Source of the DNA: Laburnicola sp. R22_1
Lineage: Eukaryota; Ascomycota; Dothideomycetes; Pleosporales; Didymosphaeriaceae
Reading direction: 5' to 3'
Assembly: GCA_014281115.1 (NCBI GenBank)
Contig: JACONQ010000008.1
Location: 186,001-250,000 of the forward strand
Length of the DNA stretch: 64,000 nt
This document shows, in pieces, positions 1 through 11,057 of the stretch (position 1 is its first letter; each line of letters begins with the position of its first letter). The position numbers were made by a program, and so were the translations under genes. Below the pieces are notes generated by a model. That model made no database searches, was not told the origin of the DNA, and worked only from the letters and a program-made list of their open reading frames with translations.

Positions 1-917
1 GCCAGGGCACTCCGTCAGGAACTCCGCGAGTAGGACCGTGATTAAGACCTTGTAGCACGCTCTGCCAGCGACATCCCTAAGGGACAGCTGAAGCTATTAT
101 TGGGTAAAGACGCGGAGTGCGAGCCAGAAAGGCAGTCTCCGCCATAGGAACTCCGCCGCGTTAATATTCACGTCGTCACGCACTTGTTTCCTCAGTTGGG
201 GGACGTTGGCGCTGGCTAGAAATCCAATGGCCTTAATTAATGGGATGAGAAGGTAAGTCACCAGAGCCAGGCTCGCTGTGTCACGCGACTTAACAACTAA
301 CATCTGCGCCTTCGTCGTATGGGCCTAAAAACACTTTAAGGACTTTATGCTACCTTTATCTAAGAAGTCGGCTAAGGCGTCTTATAGGGCGGGCTTCTAA
401 AATTCGCTCAGTGGTAGCTAAGCCGCGCAGTCAGGGAAATCCCAGACAAGGGCGCTCTCACTAGAAAGGACCTTAAAGGAAGGGGGTAATGTCTCAAAGG
501 CCTCAAAAGTAACTATGTCTGTGTTATCCCTAGTGTTCGTTAGTCGCAGATCGCAATGCACTGCTAGTCTTAAACAGCGTTTCCTTACTAGACGTTATAT
601 TAGATAATTAGGGCAGCATTTTGCTCCGCGACATAAAGAATAAGTGGCTGGTTATGCTCTAGAGATTAAAACACAGACAGAAGTAACTACTTTTTAAGGC
701 AGTCTAATGCGTAAAGGGAATAACAACGCTAAAGAGACTAGCAAACAGTATGCCATATAGAGGCCTATTCCTGGCCAGTAAACCTACCTAAGGTAATTGT
801 AGCCTGCGTAAGTCGGCGCAGGACTTTATTGCTAGTGCTTCCCAGATTCACATCCTGCTCTCTAGGGAGTTTTAATAGTAACACTAGATAGTTAAACACA
901 TTTGCAAATAAAGCCAT
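1..917 (-). pseudogene. DUF6606-type gene, 5' part, decayed and cut by window edge
   Basis: The minus strand reads like the N-terminus of the large fungal proteins that carry DUF6606 followed by DUF3638/DUF3645 (annotated as ubiquitin-hydrolase-like). I recognise the start MALFANVFNYLVLLLKLP at 917, a middle block FEAFETLPPSFKVLSSESALVWDFP around 490-400 (quoted in part), then KSRDTASLALVTYLL, LRKQVRDDV and WRRLPFWLALRV between 290 and 100. The family's RDT...T, RKRVRDDV and PWRRxPFWLxLRV blocks are recalled from memory, not searched. The reading frame needs one frameshift near 560-620 and holds many TAG/TAA codons, most at positions compatible with glutamine. The gene continues off the left edge, so the catalytic-type C-terminal domains are not visible. 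Certain: conserved-looking coding relic. Probable: family name. Confidence 0.68.
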
Positions 918-1309
918 GGAAAGAATAGAGAGTGCAGGCGAGTGTCCAGGCATGCGAGACAAGAGAGGAAGAAGTGGTAATGATTTAGAGGGTACGGGTT
1001 TCGGGGGTTAGGCACTAGTTATTATGTAGGTCGGAAATCTATTCCTTTTTTAGGAATTAAGGGGGAGGGCGGGACGTGGCGAAGCTAAAAGGCAAGACTA
1101 CAGCGTAGTAAATCACGTGCGCCTTGGCCGCAGTACTAGGTAAAAAGGGGACCATTACTATCCCATCGCAGAAGCTAGTCAAAGTTCCAGAAGGCGTTAG
1201 TTATTAGATAAGTGCAGGGCAGCGGTAGGAGAGGAATAGTAATAGATCCCCCAGCAAATGAAAATTTCGAGATAAAATAGGGTTTTAATAACGCAAGTAT
1301 GGTAACATA
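918..1309. other. No recognisable feature
   Basis: This stretch lies 5' of the DUF6606 pseudogene on the minus strand and would hold its promoter. I see no open frame, repeat or terminus here. It contains G-rich runs (for example around 1050-1080) and is less TA-rich than the neighbouring retrotransposons. Confidence 0.4.
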
Positions 1310-1885
1310 TCTATAATCAACCTTTTAATCTGCTCTTGCCTAACAAGCTTATCCTCCGCCACCAATAACGACTTCCTAGGATAATTCTAACTGCCACACC
1401 ACGAATCCCTTTCCGTACAAGAAACGGTGTTCCCTCTAATCCTAATCGCCTTGGCAGTTTAAGTCTTTGCGTAACAGCACTATAAAAGTAGTGTTATCTA
1501 AGCTTAGTCTATACATCGTTGTAAACTTCGTAGGAGGTATAGATTGCCAAAATTTCGGTGTCTTTTAATAACGCGGCAGGGGTTTACTTTTTAATTAATA
1601 GAGAAAAGGATAATCACCCTTTTTTTTAGTAATCTCTAACATAAACTGTTTGGCCGAATCGATGCAATAGAGATAACAACGTGGATAGCTGCGGGCTAAG
1701 GGGCAACCCTACCCCACACCATCTTGGCTATGGCGTAACTTACTATCTGCGGAGTGTCACCTCGCTTATTTCTTAACAAATAGTGTTTTTCTACTAATAG
1801 TGGGGGACGTTAAGTAACTTCCCTATTAGTAAGCAATAGACTATAAAGAATAATTGCTCCGCACATCTAGCACAACGCTATAATT
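1310..1885 (-). pseudogene. Unidentified decayed reading frame
   Basis: On the minus strand one frame runs from about 1870 down to about 1310 with only a handful of TAG/TAA stops. Between them it has coding-like segments such as HYLLRNKRGDTPQIVSYAIA and ALLKDTEILAIYTSYEVYND. The stops sit at glutamine-compatible positions, as in the rest of the window. I do not recognise the family. It lies upstream of and in the same direction as the DUF6606 pseudogene, and next to the outer LTR edge of Copia-e3, so it may be host sequence or part of an older element. Treat it as a hypothesis for a coding relic. Confidence 0.3.
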
Positions 1886-1890
1886 GCATT

Positions 1891-2169
1891 TGTAGTAATA
1901 AACACTATTAGTTGGGTCGAAGTAACTAAAATATGCATATTATGTGTTCTTTATATGTGTATTTAGAGTAATCAGAGGCTCGTAAATAGTAGGGCAAGCT
2001 GACTCGTGTCAGATTTGAGCACTATTTAAGCTTATTAAGATGGGGGGTCTAATAGATAAGATGGATAAACAGTTGTATTGTGTGTTCTGTGACTTATTGG
2101 CTCCAGGTCTAATTTAGAGGGTGAAGCTAACCACGTGCCCTTATTTAGTAACACGGCTCTAATCTAACA
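1891..2169 (-). repeat. Putative 3' LTR of Copia-e3
   Basis: Read on the minus strand, the segment starts TGTTAGATTAGAGC and ends TTTATTACTACA, the TG...CA ends expected for an LTR, and it directly follows a purine-rich GCTAAGGGGGTG tract (2170-2181) typical of the 3' end of these elements. The right border is firm. The left border is inferred only from the TG...CA rule because the partner LTR is missing. About 45 bp inside (around 1960-2015) resembles the Copia-b LTR. Confidence 0.5.
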
Positions 2170-4853
2170 CACCCCCTTAGCTTAGGCTTATCCTTAAGCT
2201 AGACCCCTTGTAGCCGTCCTTTATTCTAGAGTAATAGCCTCTATCCTTTGTTCTAGCTCGTTAATTTGTACCTCCTTTCTGTTAAAATCCTCTGCCATAT
2301 TAACAAGTCCTAGTTAATCTAGACATTTGCTCCATTTGTTAACAGGAAGGGCCTTTGTAAGCCCATTAGCTATCATTTCGTTTAACTGAGTGTAGGTGAC
2401 CCTAATCCTTCCTTGCGCTACCTCTTGCCTTAACCAATAGTTATAAATATCCACATGGCGGAGTTTAGTATTAAGCTGCGCAGTCTCCTTAGCGACAAGC
2501 TGTATTGTCTGCTAGTTATCGCATTTAATAGTAATTGTTTGATCCGCGAGCTTAACCTAGAGTTTATTAAGTAGGCGTGATGTAAATAGTGCCTCCTTGG
2601 CTACCTGTGATAGGGCTAGTAGCTCGGCTTTAGTGGTAGATGTGGTGACAGTATCTTGCTTACTTGCTTTCCACATAATTAGCCTACTAAACAGTTTAAT
2701 AATATATCCTTAAGAACTCTTTTGGTTTAGTATATTGTCTGCAAACAAGGTATTGCTTACTACCTTAAAACTATCTTCTCTACCTAGCTGTAACGCCCTT
2801 GTGTGTGTTTCTTAGAGGTATAGTAAGACTCGATTGGCGGCATCTTAATGTTGGCTGCTAGGGTTGGTAAGAAATTATGCTAATTAGGAGGACGCGAAAG
2901 CAGTGTCTGGCCAGGTAGTAACTGCGGCGAATAGGATTAATCTAACCTTGCGTTAGTATCTGTTAATCTTAGATAGACTAGCGACGCCTAATTGTAGAGT
3001 AGTAGTAGTAGTAGTATTGATTAACGTCCAGGAACGCAATGTTCTAGCCTCCCATGGGGCATGGGGACGCGCCGAGCAACCGTTTTGGAGCCAGCCAACG
3101 CCTAATTGTAGAGTAAGCTCGATGCTACTTATTAGGGTATTATGCCTAAGGCTTTAGTTATTAACTAGCCTAGCGATCTTATTAATATATAACGCTTATA
3201 AGAGCTAGATCTTTTATTATAGGCGGTTTCTAAGAATCTTAACCCCTAGGAACCATTAGAGATCTTTTCCTCCTGTAAGGGTGTACTTTTCTTGTAGCTG
3301 CTTAATAACTAGCTCAGCCTAGGGTTTATTCTTCTATTTATAGGCAATAATAATATTATCTACATAGAAGAAGATAATTACGCCTTGTTTAATTATATAG
3401 CAAGGTTTATGGGGTATACTAATAAGGCCTAAGCCTCGCAGTGTTAAAGTGAACTCTCTCTGCCAGAGTAGTGGTGAGATCTAGAGTCCGTATAGCGCCT
3501 TATTAAGCTTTAGGATTGTCCTAGGTTTGTTGTAGCCTTGTAGCATTCTTATGTATATATCTTAGTCAATCTTCGCGTGAATAAAGGCATTCGTAACGTT
3601 GTATTAAAGGAGCTCTAGGTTGAATTGCGCCGCAATCACTATAAGCATGCGAAATAATTGTCTAGCCAATGTTGCCGCATATGTATCTTGTGACGTAATA
3701 TTTCTCTATTAATCGCCACAAATAACAAGGCGTGCTTTGCACTTCTTAAGTTAGTAATGTTTATTAAACTTATAGGTGTATACCCATATATAGTCGAGGA
3801 TCTGTTCTCTAGTCAGCTTAATTGTTTTAGCTAGTATCTTGGTCTAGGATCTTATGTCCTGGTGACTATTTAGGTGCTGTTTCTTAGCTTCCTTAAATAT
3901 ATCGCACAGTGGATGTTCTTTAAGCTTAATGCGTTGGGAAGGTAGCATAGGCAACTGGCTCCTATGTAGCTTTAATCCTTTAGAGAGCAATTTTTTTAAC
4001 TACGCCTTATCTAATGTTTTCCTATTAAAGTTCCCTGTGTTTGCCGCTTTGGTGCTAGCTATAAATGCTGCGGCCCATGGGCATATTGTTAATAATAAGG
4101 GTTGGTAGTCTTTCCCTTTGTCTTCCTCTACCGGTAATTATACAAGGAGTGTTACTAGTAGTAGTGTAATTGGCGGAGTGGGATAAGTATAGTCTACTTT
4201 TCTGCCTTGTTAATATTTAGGCTAGTCTTTATCCTGCGGGTTATCTTAAATTGTCTTATCTTTATAGAACGACTCTGTCTCTAATTTAGTTAGTTTAGCT
4301 GTAAACAGTAGTTTAACTAATTAGACCTATGCGGCGATCTCTTTAAGGGTATTGTGCATAAGGTTATCCATAAGGTCCTCTGTCTTTCTGCTAAAAATGC
4401 TGTCTTTGTTAAATATTACGTCCTAGGTGCTAATTACTTTCCCGAGCGAGGGTATCTATATCCGAAAGATGTTAGAGGATTAGTATCCTACCAGATATCT
4501 AATCTACGCCTTTAGGTCGAGATGTTATAGTCTGCTCTTACTATAGTAGGTATTATCTATTATTGCAAAAGCTTTGCACTCATATGCCTTAAGATAGGTT
4601 TAATTTAGCTTTTGTAGTGCTATAACTACTCTATTCTAGAAGGCCACTATTATAAAGAAGACTTTGTATAGTGTTCTCTAGTAATTCGCATAGTTTAGCA
4701 TTCGATTATAGAGGTAGACAGCTAACTGGGTAATCTCTAGCCACATCTCCTATAGTAGGTTAGCATTAAGTCGCATTGCCTAGGCTTTATCTTTTATTAC
4801 ACCCCCTAAGCGTTTAGCTCCCCCATTCTGTACTTGTGTGTTAGGTGCTAAAG
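2170..4853 (-). pseudogene. pol: Copia-e3 pol fragment (integrase end, RT, RNase H)
   Basis: Reading down from 4853, the frame shows the integrase block around the catalytic glutamate (NGGAKRLGGV; the Glu codon at 4813-4815 reads AAA, Lys), then the integrase C-terminal region, the RT and the RNase H. The RT catalytic box at 3355-3366 reads YVDN instead of YVDD. Both changes are G-to-A after T, the RIP signature on the opposite strand. In-frame TAG/TAA stops are frequent. The polyprotein would have supplied integration and reverse transcription; this copy cannot. Gag, protease and the first integrase residues are missing. Confidence 0.75.
3002..3097 (-). mobile_element. 5'-truncated LINE tail insertion with 18-bp target duplication
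   Basis: The 96 bp are the reverse complement of the last ~100 bp of the full LINE in this window (40810-40911), including the (TAC)n tail, here written (GTA)n at 3002-3017. The insertion is flanked by an exact 18-bp direct repeat, acgcctaattgtagagta, at 2984-3001 and 3098-3115. This is the expected footprint of target-primed reverse transcription with severe 5' truncation. It lies inside the Copia-e3 RT/RNase H region. Confidence 0.93.
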
Positions 4854-5005
4854 TGTAAGGGATAAGTAGGGTAGCAATTAGGAATGAGAGACTGAGTTGA
4901 TTGTAACAAGCTGAACAGAGAAACTGCTTAAGTAGCAGAATTGTGATCAGCAACTAGTCTACATTAGGTTGGTGGTATTATGTGATATCGTACTCCACAC
5001 TAACA
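4854..5005 (-). repeat. 3' LTR of Copia-a1 (152 bp)
   Basis: On the minus strand it begins TGTTAGTGTGGAGTACGATA and ends CTTATCCCTTACA. It differs by only a few transitions from the copy at 10031-10182. The same 152-bp LTR occurs in Copia-a2, a3 and a4. Confidence 0.95.
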
Positions 5006-5151
5006 CACCTCCTACAGCACAAAGGTAGCGGAGTGCTGTAAAGTATAACAAAGCAAAATAAGTAAACAGAGGGCCTTAGGGCACCTCCCTAGGAAGAACT
5101 CTATTAGGTAACAACAGATGTAACAAACTTATCCTCTAAACCAATAACTTG

Positions 5152-8100
5152 TTAGCAGATATCGGTCATTCCTAATTGCTGCAAGAATCGCTCGTGCTTG
5201 CTACTATTAGAGAGAGACTTTATCAATCTATTAGCGGGCATATTAGCAGTTCCCATCCAGGTAACGTCAATGTTCCCAGCTTTAACTTGCTCGCGGATCC
5301 ACATCTAATGTACTTTAATATATCTAAGCTTTGTGTCGAGCTTTTCTTTGTCCTTGTTAGCGATAGAGACTGTTTGCTAGTTATCACAGTACAACGTAGG
5401 TCGAACCTCTAGATTAAACCTAATAGCTTTAAAGGTGTTTATCCACTAGGATAACTCAGTGCCAGCAGTTAATAGGGCAAACAGTTCGGCCTTAGTAGTT
5501 AATTTGGTAACAGATCTTATAATTTTTGCCTTCTAATTAATGACTATACCGTAGAGCTTAAACACATAGGCGAATAAGCTTCGAGCAGTATTAGGATTGT
5601 TAGCAAACGCGGCATCAGAGGCACCAAAGAATAACAACTCCTTAGCTTCCTTATTGTTAATTTAACTAATGTAGTTGGCGTTCTTAGAGCGTGCTATTAT
5701 TGTTGCTCTAATTGCCCAGAATTAGAAGTCGTATAAGTATTGCCACACAGACTTAACAGTAGCAAGATACTTTTGGCTTAGATTATTTAGATAGCGGGCA
5801 AGTATTAAGTGCGCTTTTGCCACGTTAGGCCGGGTGAAATATAAGATAAAGCCAAGGCATCCAACTAGGATCTAATATAGGCGGGTGCGCTCCGCGTTAG
5901 GTTCATCTGTACTTAGGGGGAGATAAGACTCGCGCAGAGGGACCTTAGGGTGTCGGCTGCCCTAAAGGAGATTGTGGTCATGGCAGACTTTTGCGATGTA
6001 GGAGTCTTAGATTATCTAGACCTTGCCTTTCGCATAGTCTCTAATAATGCGTATCCCTAGGAACTAGCGTAGTTCTCCTAAGCTTCGTGTCTTGTATTGT
6101 TTTGTGAACTCGCGTTAAAACTGTTAATGATATTGTTAATCGCCTTTGCGGAAAAGGACAACAATATTATCTACGTAATAGAATAGTATTAGCTTGCCAT
6201 TAGTGAATAGGCAAGGAATACTGTGACGGTTTATTATTCTTCTATTCTTAGGAGTGAAAGGTTAGCCTTTTGCTTCGACAAATACCCTTAACTTAAGTAA
6301 AGCCCATATCAACAAGGGTCTTCTTTAGGTGTTTGTGCCACAGCGCTAGGGCATCCTTAAGCCCATACAGTGCTCAGCGTAGTCGCATTATATTGCCTAG
6401 TCTGTCTTGGAACCCATCTGGAGTCCAGACATAATAGAGTTGGGCTAGGTACGCGTTAAGGAAAGCATTCTTAACGTTGTACTAGTAGGCAAGAAGTCCA
6501 AAGGCGCACATAATAGCGATAAGGAAGCGAAGCGTTCGAGCTGCGAGGGTGGCTGCGTAGGTATCATCCCAAGTCGTTTGCAAATCTCCTCTCATAACTA
6601 GTCGAGCTTTGTAGCTAGTTAAGTAGCTATTAGCATCGAACTTGTACGTGAAAACCTACATTAGCGGCAGGGTCTTAGCATCTGGGTGCTCCTTTACGTT
6701 ATCTTTCACCTTCTTAAATACACCTTTGTAAAGCTGCTCCTTAATCTCCTTGTCCGCAGCAGCGAACCACTTATCAGCATCAGGGCGGGATTTGACCTCA
6801 GCCCAGTTCTTTAGTGGCGGCGGCAGTTAATTACAGTAAACCTTTAACTCTTTATTTAGGGGCAGTTGCACAATTGCCGTAGCAAACGTTTGCTAGTACA
6901 GAGAAGCGTGCGTACTAAAATGGTCCCTAGGCGTATCGTCTCCTCTACTACCTCCCTAATAATAGGACCCTAGAACAATATTGTCTGCAGCAATATTAGG
7001 GTTTGTCTATCTTAAAGCGTTATTCTAATAGCGGTTTAGCGCAGTATCTCTAGAAGTAATCTCTCTCTAGCCTTTTAGTTAAGAACAATTATAAGTGCTA
7101 GGTACTAGTGTCTTTTGGGGTGTAAGTAATCCTTTATAGGCCTCCTATTAAATCTACTCTTTAGCATTATCTAGCCTAGTAGCCTCTTCTTCTTAATCCT
7201 TAACATTATCCTTAACTGTATGTTAACGATGTGTTATATCACGATAGATCTGCTCAATAATAGGATCTTCCTCCTTGTCCAATGAATTAATATTAAGGAC
7301 TCTGACTACGCGTCGTATCTCCTCCGTTATAGGCTCAAGTTGTAGAGCCAAGTAGCGTTAGTCTCGTACGAAGACAACATCACGTGTTCGAACAACACTG
7401 TCAGCCCTAGAAACCTATACACAGAAGATATTCGTTCCTTTATATCTAACTAGCCATCCAGTAATCGACCTTAACTCGAGCTTGTCACCTTTAGCCACCT
7501 TAGTATTACGGAATAGGGCTTTAGCACCAATAACGTCTATATGTGCAAGAGACGGCTTTACCTTATGTATATATTTATAGGGCGTCTTCTAGTCAAGAAT
7601 CTCTATTGGCAATCGATTAAGGATGTAAATAGCCGTTAGGCATAACTTATTAGCCAGTTTCTTAGGCAAATTTGCTTTAATCCGCAAAGCTCTTACCGCA
7701 GTAATAATAAGGTTACCAGCCTTCTTAGGCAGGCCAGTTATCTCTTCTACACTAACAGCACGTCGCTTAGCTGTAATACCTAGGTCTTAAAAGACCTTTT
7801 AGAGATTAGCATAACCCTTTTTATTATTATAGCAAACATATACAATAATTGCGTTAAACTAGGTCTATATAAGCGCTAGTATCTGTTAAACTAAGCGCGT
7901 TAGAGTCTCCTTCTTCTTATTATAAAAAGTCTTCCCTAAATAGTATCTGCTATGTTAACACATAGCGTATAAGAGCCACTTGTCCCTATTATAGTAAGCT
8001 TTACCCATCTTCCTAAGTTGTACAAGGTTAATGCTAATATGTTTAAAGGGGCGTGTCGCAGGCTCGCGTTAAGGGCGTTAACTAATAATCTTAGAAAGCT

Positions 8101-9919
8101 TAGAGTTAATACACTTTTCACATCCCCTCTATTATAGAGCTTGGAGGCCAGTAATAAGCTTAATACTATCCACTACCTACTCTAGATATTTAACCGCGCG
8201 TTGTCCTGCATAAGCTAGCATCTAATAAGCTTCTATAGGGGTGACTTATAGAGGCTTGCGCTCTATACAGCTTGGCTTAGCTAACTTCGATTGAATCGCG
8301 AATGTGTACAACTCTAATGCGTTCGGACGTGTTGCCTTATTAGAGTCTATAACCTAATGGCCACCCTGCTTATTAAGTGTACAGAATATGTCCATTAAAG
8401 CGCTCCTTAGATAGAGACAGCTACGTCCCGAGTCAAACTCAATACTAACTAATTAATAGCGTGAGAGTGACACTACTAATATAAAGAACATAGAAATAAG
8501 TGCTACCTATGTTATAGTCACTTAACGTTCGCTAGTTAGAGTATTAACAAATAGCTTAATATTTCCCCACTTATGTATCTGTAGGGCTTACGTGCTGGCT
8601 AGTAGGATATTATCTAGGTGTCTATCTCGGATCTTCTCCCAAGTCTTTGGCCAATGGTTTGTGACATATAGATTAGAGCCAGGATCTAGTATTCACTTAT
8701 TAATTAATAGTAGTAGAGGCTATTAAATAGTAGCTGTACTAAGTGGAGTAACAACCTAAGCTGCGTTCTAGCTGCCTTGCTAGTGTATAACTGCTCCTGT
8801 TAAGTTTTAAGCATTTAATAGAGGGTGACTAGTGTCTATTAAGAAATTATTCTTATTGGCAGCAGCTGCCTTTTCACTAGCTTTCTTCTTAGCTCTAAAC
8901 AAAGCTACGCTTAAAGGGTTGCCTTTGCCTAGTTTCCTAACTCTGTTAAACTTGGCTAAGACAGCTAGGTTGGGCCTCTATCTAGCAGGTTAGAGAGAAG
9001 GCACCACATAGGAGCACTGCTTAAACAAGTGCTGTTCCCCGCAGATGCACGTAACTATACGTTTCTAGGTGTTGCTATTAGTATTTAGACTAGGGCGCCC
9101 TAAAACGGCGTATGTTCTAAGTGCTAACGCTATAGGGTTTAAGGTGTGTTAGAACTATTAATAGTTCTCTACTAGTGCAACAGGATCTATATATAGGGTT
9201 TTGTTTATCTTAGCTTACGTAATCTTCTAAATTTCGTGCGTGACAAAGGACTTATTAATTCCCCTAATTGCTCAAAGAAAGTCCTGCTGTGCCTAATAGT
9301 CCTAGACTTTAGGTAGTTTTAGTTTAATTATGTCGCGAAGGATAGTAATATAGCTCTTATACTAAGCATCCATCTTCTATTGTTGTGAAACCTTCTTAAT
9401 CTTGTCGTACTGCTCGAGTAACTTATACTTGCGTTCTGCTACTAACATACAGAATATCTTCTTAAGTTGCATAAGTTGTTTATAGGAAGTTTCAGCATCC
9501 TTAATAACTAGGATATGCCTACTAGCGATTGTCCTTGCAATCTCCCGTGCCAGGTTATTAAGAGCGTTCTCCTTCTTCTGCCAGGCTGCCAGCTTTGTTG
9601 CGTAGAACCTATGCTAAAAGGTGTAGTCCTCTTGTTTAGATTTTGTGAGTTTGTCTGGTTTAATATTATTATCGCCCTGGATAATACTTAAAGCTTTGTT
9701 AGGTGTGTTGTCCTTTTTAAATAAGCATAGTAGTCGCTCCTTAGGTTTCTTATTGTAGATTTTCTTAACAGTGTCTACTATTAAATCTGGGTTATAATAG
9801 TCCCAGATCTTGTATGCCTCAGCGGTCCTCTTTCGCAGAAAGATCCACTTCAACCAATCGCTTAGCTTGTTAAGGATAATCGTCTCCTTAACAATCAGCT
9901 TGTCCTCTTTGTTGCTCAT
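5152..9919 (-). pseudogene. gag-pol: Copia-a1 gag-pol, disrupted
   Basis: The gag ATG is intact at 9919 (MSNKEDKL) and the first 101 codons are open. Downstream come a compact zinc knuckle CICGEQHLFKQC (about 9050-9012), the protease motif LDPGSN (about 8690), integrase (about 8100-7450), RT with YVDN at 6166-6177, and RNase H ending at the stop 5152-5154. A 59-bp insertion plus 5-bp duplication at 6217-6285 breaks the frame in RT; subtracting 64 bp gives 1,568 codons, exactly the length in Copia-a2. Many TAG/TAA codons replace CAG/CAA. The product would have been the particle protein and the protease-integrase-RT-RNase H enzymes. Confidence 0.9.
6222..6280. mobile_element. 59-bp TG...CA insertion with 5-bp target duplication
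   Basis: Relative to Copia-a2 and Copia-a4, the RT region of Copia-a1 has 59 extra bases beginning TGTGACGG and ending CTTCGACA, flanked by AATAC on both sides (6217-6221 and 6281-6285). Dinucleotide TG...CA ends plus a 5-bp duplication are the signature of retroviral-type integrase. It may be a remnant of a very short solo LTR. No second copy was noticed in the window. Confidence 0.6.
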
Positions 9920-10020
9920 CGTGGCAAACTAGAGCTTATCGAGTTAATCTCTATCGTAGAAAGCGCGTGTGTATAGTAAGTAAGTAGAGTGTGAACTGCA
10001 GTCAAATTAAGCGTAGGCCA

Positions 10021-10030
10021 GGCTCATAAC
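10021..10030 (-). other. Primer-binding site of Copia-a1 (initiator tRNA-Met half)
   Basis: On the minus strand GTTATGAGCC follows directly after the 5' LTR. It is complementary to the anticodon arm of initiator tRNA-Met (GGCTCATAAC), the primer type known for Drosophila copia and yeast Ty5, rather than to a tRNA 3' CCA end. Confidence 0.8.
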
Positions 10031-10182
10031 TGTAAGGGATAAGTAGGGTAGCAATTAGGAATAAGAGACTAAGTTGATTGTAACAAGCTGAACAGAGAAA
10101 CTGCTTAAGTATCAGAATCGTGATCAGCAACTAGTCTACATCAGGTTGGTGGTATCATGTGATATCGTACTCCACACTAACA
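10031..10182 (-). repeat. 5' LTR of Copia-a1 (152 bp)
   Basis: Same length and ends as the 3' LTR at 4854-5005. As the 5' LTR of a minus-strand element it would carry the element's promoter. No TATA box can be assigned with confidence. Confidence 0.95.
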
Positions 10183-10183
10183 G

Positions 10184-11008
10184 AATGACTTGCCAGTAAT
10201 AGACCAAGGGAAGCAAAAGAGCGAAACGTTTCAACAGCATCAAGCATTGCTGAGGAAGAGAGTCAACAGCGAAGCTATCTAAGGGATAACTAAATACTTA
10301 CAAAGGCCAAGGACAGTAAAAGAGGAGCTGAAAAAGTTAATCCCGCGAAGCCAGAGCTCACTAGTTTTGCATGGCTTCCACGCACTCTTAGTTTACGCAG
10401 ACATTTTCCAGGGTCCCGAGGTTTTCGTCGAGCTCGCATAAGTTGCCGTCCGTTTTCAAACATTGTATTGTTCCATCAATGTTAAGATCTCCAAGCGTTG
10501 GTCGCTCGATACAAATGGAATATACTTTCTCGATCTTAAGGCTTTCGAGTGGCTAGCAGAATGAGTTAGTATAGCACCATTAAACTGAATGCCGCAGGTA
10601 CCTGACAGGGGAGATCTCGACGTCCACGGCACAAATTCAGACCAGGCTGTATCCGGACACAGTCTTGCTTATGACCGGGCCCTCGGACCTTAGGGGCAGC
10701 TAGTACCGGTAGGGCTGCTGCAAGAAATGCTAGAAGATACATGGCTAGATAAGTTGATTTTCGTAGGTGAGAGTATAAAGAAGAGGGATTGTTGGATGAG
10801 TGACGAGTTGATGGAAGTAGGCTGCATACTCGTATTTATACATAGAAATCGGGAGCAGGAGCAACTAACCTATGGCTCGTGGCGGTGGGATTCGAAATGG
10901 GATTCGAAATTTGTAAATCTAGATGTAGTTAGACCTCCTAAATCCGTTCTAGTCTTACTACAATCCATTTTCAGAAAACGGAATACCAAATTTTGCGGCA
11001 GGCCATAG
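10184..11008 (+). pseudogene. Unidentified decayed gene
   Basis: One plus-strand frame stays coding-like from the edge of Copia-a1 to 11008 with about six stop codons. Recognisable open segments include KQKSETFQQHQALLRKRVNS, KEELKKLIPRSQSSLVLHGF, and the uninterrupted end from about 10706 (VPVGLLQEMLEDTWLDKLIF onward, over 90 residues). Base composition is more balanced than in the retrotransposons. I do not recognise the family. The 5' end is cut by the retrotransposon edge at 10182, so the start is unknown. A short further frame (DILNILIADQIGSLFYNPK, near 11010-11080) may be a continuation after an intron or frameshift. Confidence 0.45.
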
Positions 11009-11057
11009 ATATCCTGAACATACTTATTGCGGACCAGATTGGAAGTCTATTCTATAA

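Larger units (their letters stand above)
1891..4853 (-). mobile_element. Copia-e3: truncated Ty1-copia retrotransposon (3' half)
   Basis: This minus-strand element keeps its putative 3' LTR, the RNase H and reverse transcriptase regions and the end of the integrase core. It stops abruptly at 4853 against the LTR of Copia-a1, and its 5' half is not found on the other side of Copia-a1. Its pol is related to the Copia-e family (same NGGA-x-RLGGVIK integrase block and similar linker). A 96-bp LINE fragment was inserted at 3002-3097. The loss of the 5' half is discussed under findings. Confidence 0.75.
4854..10182 (-). mobile_element. Copia-a1: full-length Ty1-copia retrotransposon
   Basis: A 5,329-bp minus-strand element bounded by two 152-bp LTRs, with a primer-binding site next to the 5' LTR, a polypurine tract next to the 3' LTR (5006-5017, read CTGTAGGAGGTG on the minus strand) and a gag-pol frame between. 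It belongs to the same family as Copia-a2, a3 and a4. The flanks do not share a target duplication: TAAAG lies left and GAATG right. Together with the missing half of Copia-e3, this suggests a recombined or rearranged copy. Confidence 0.93.

Noticed and set aside
3001..3020. Simple (GTA)n microsatellite
   Set aside because: It is the tail of a truncated LINE insertion, shown by the 18-bp target duplication and the match to 40810-40911.
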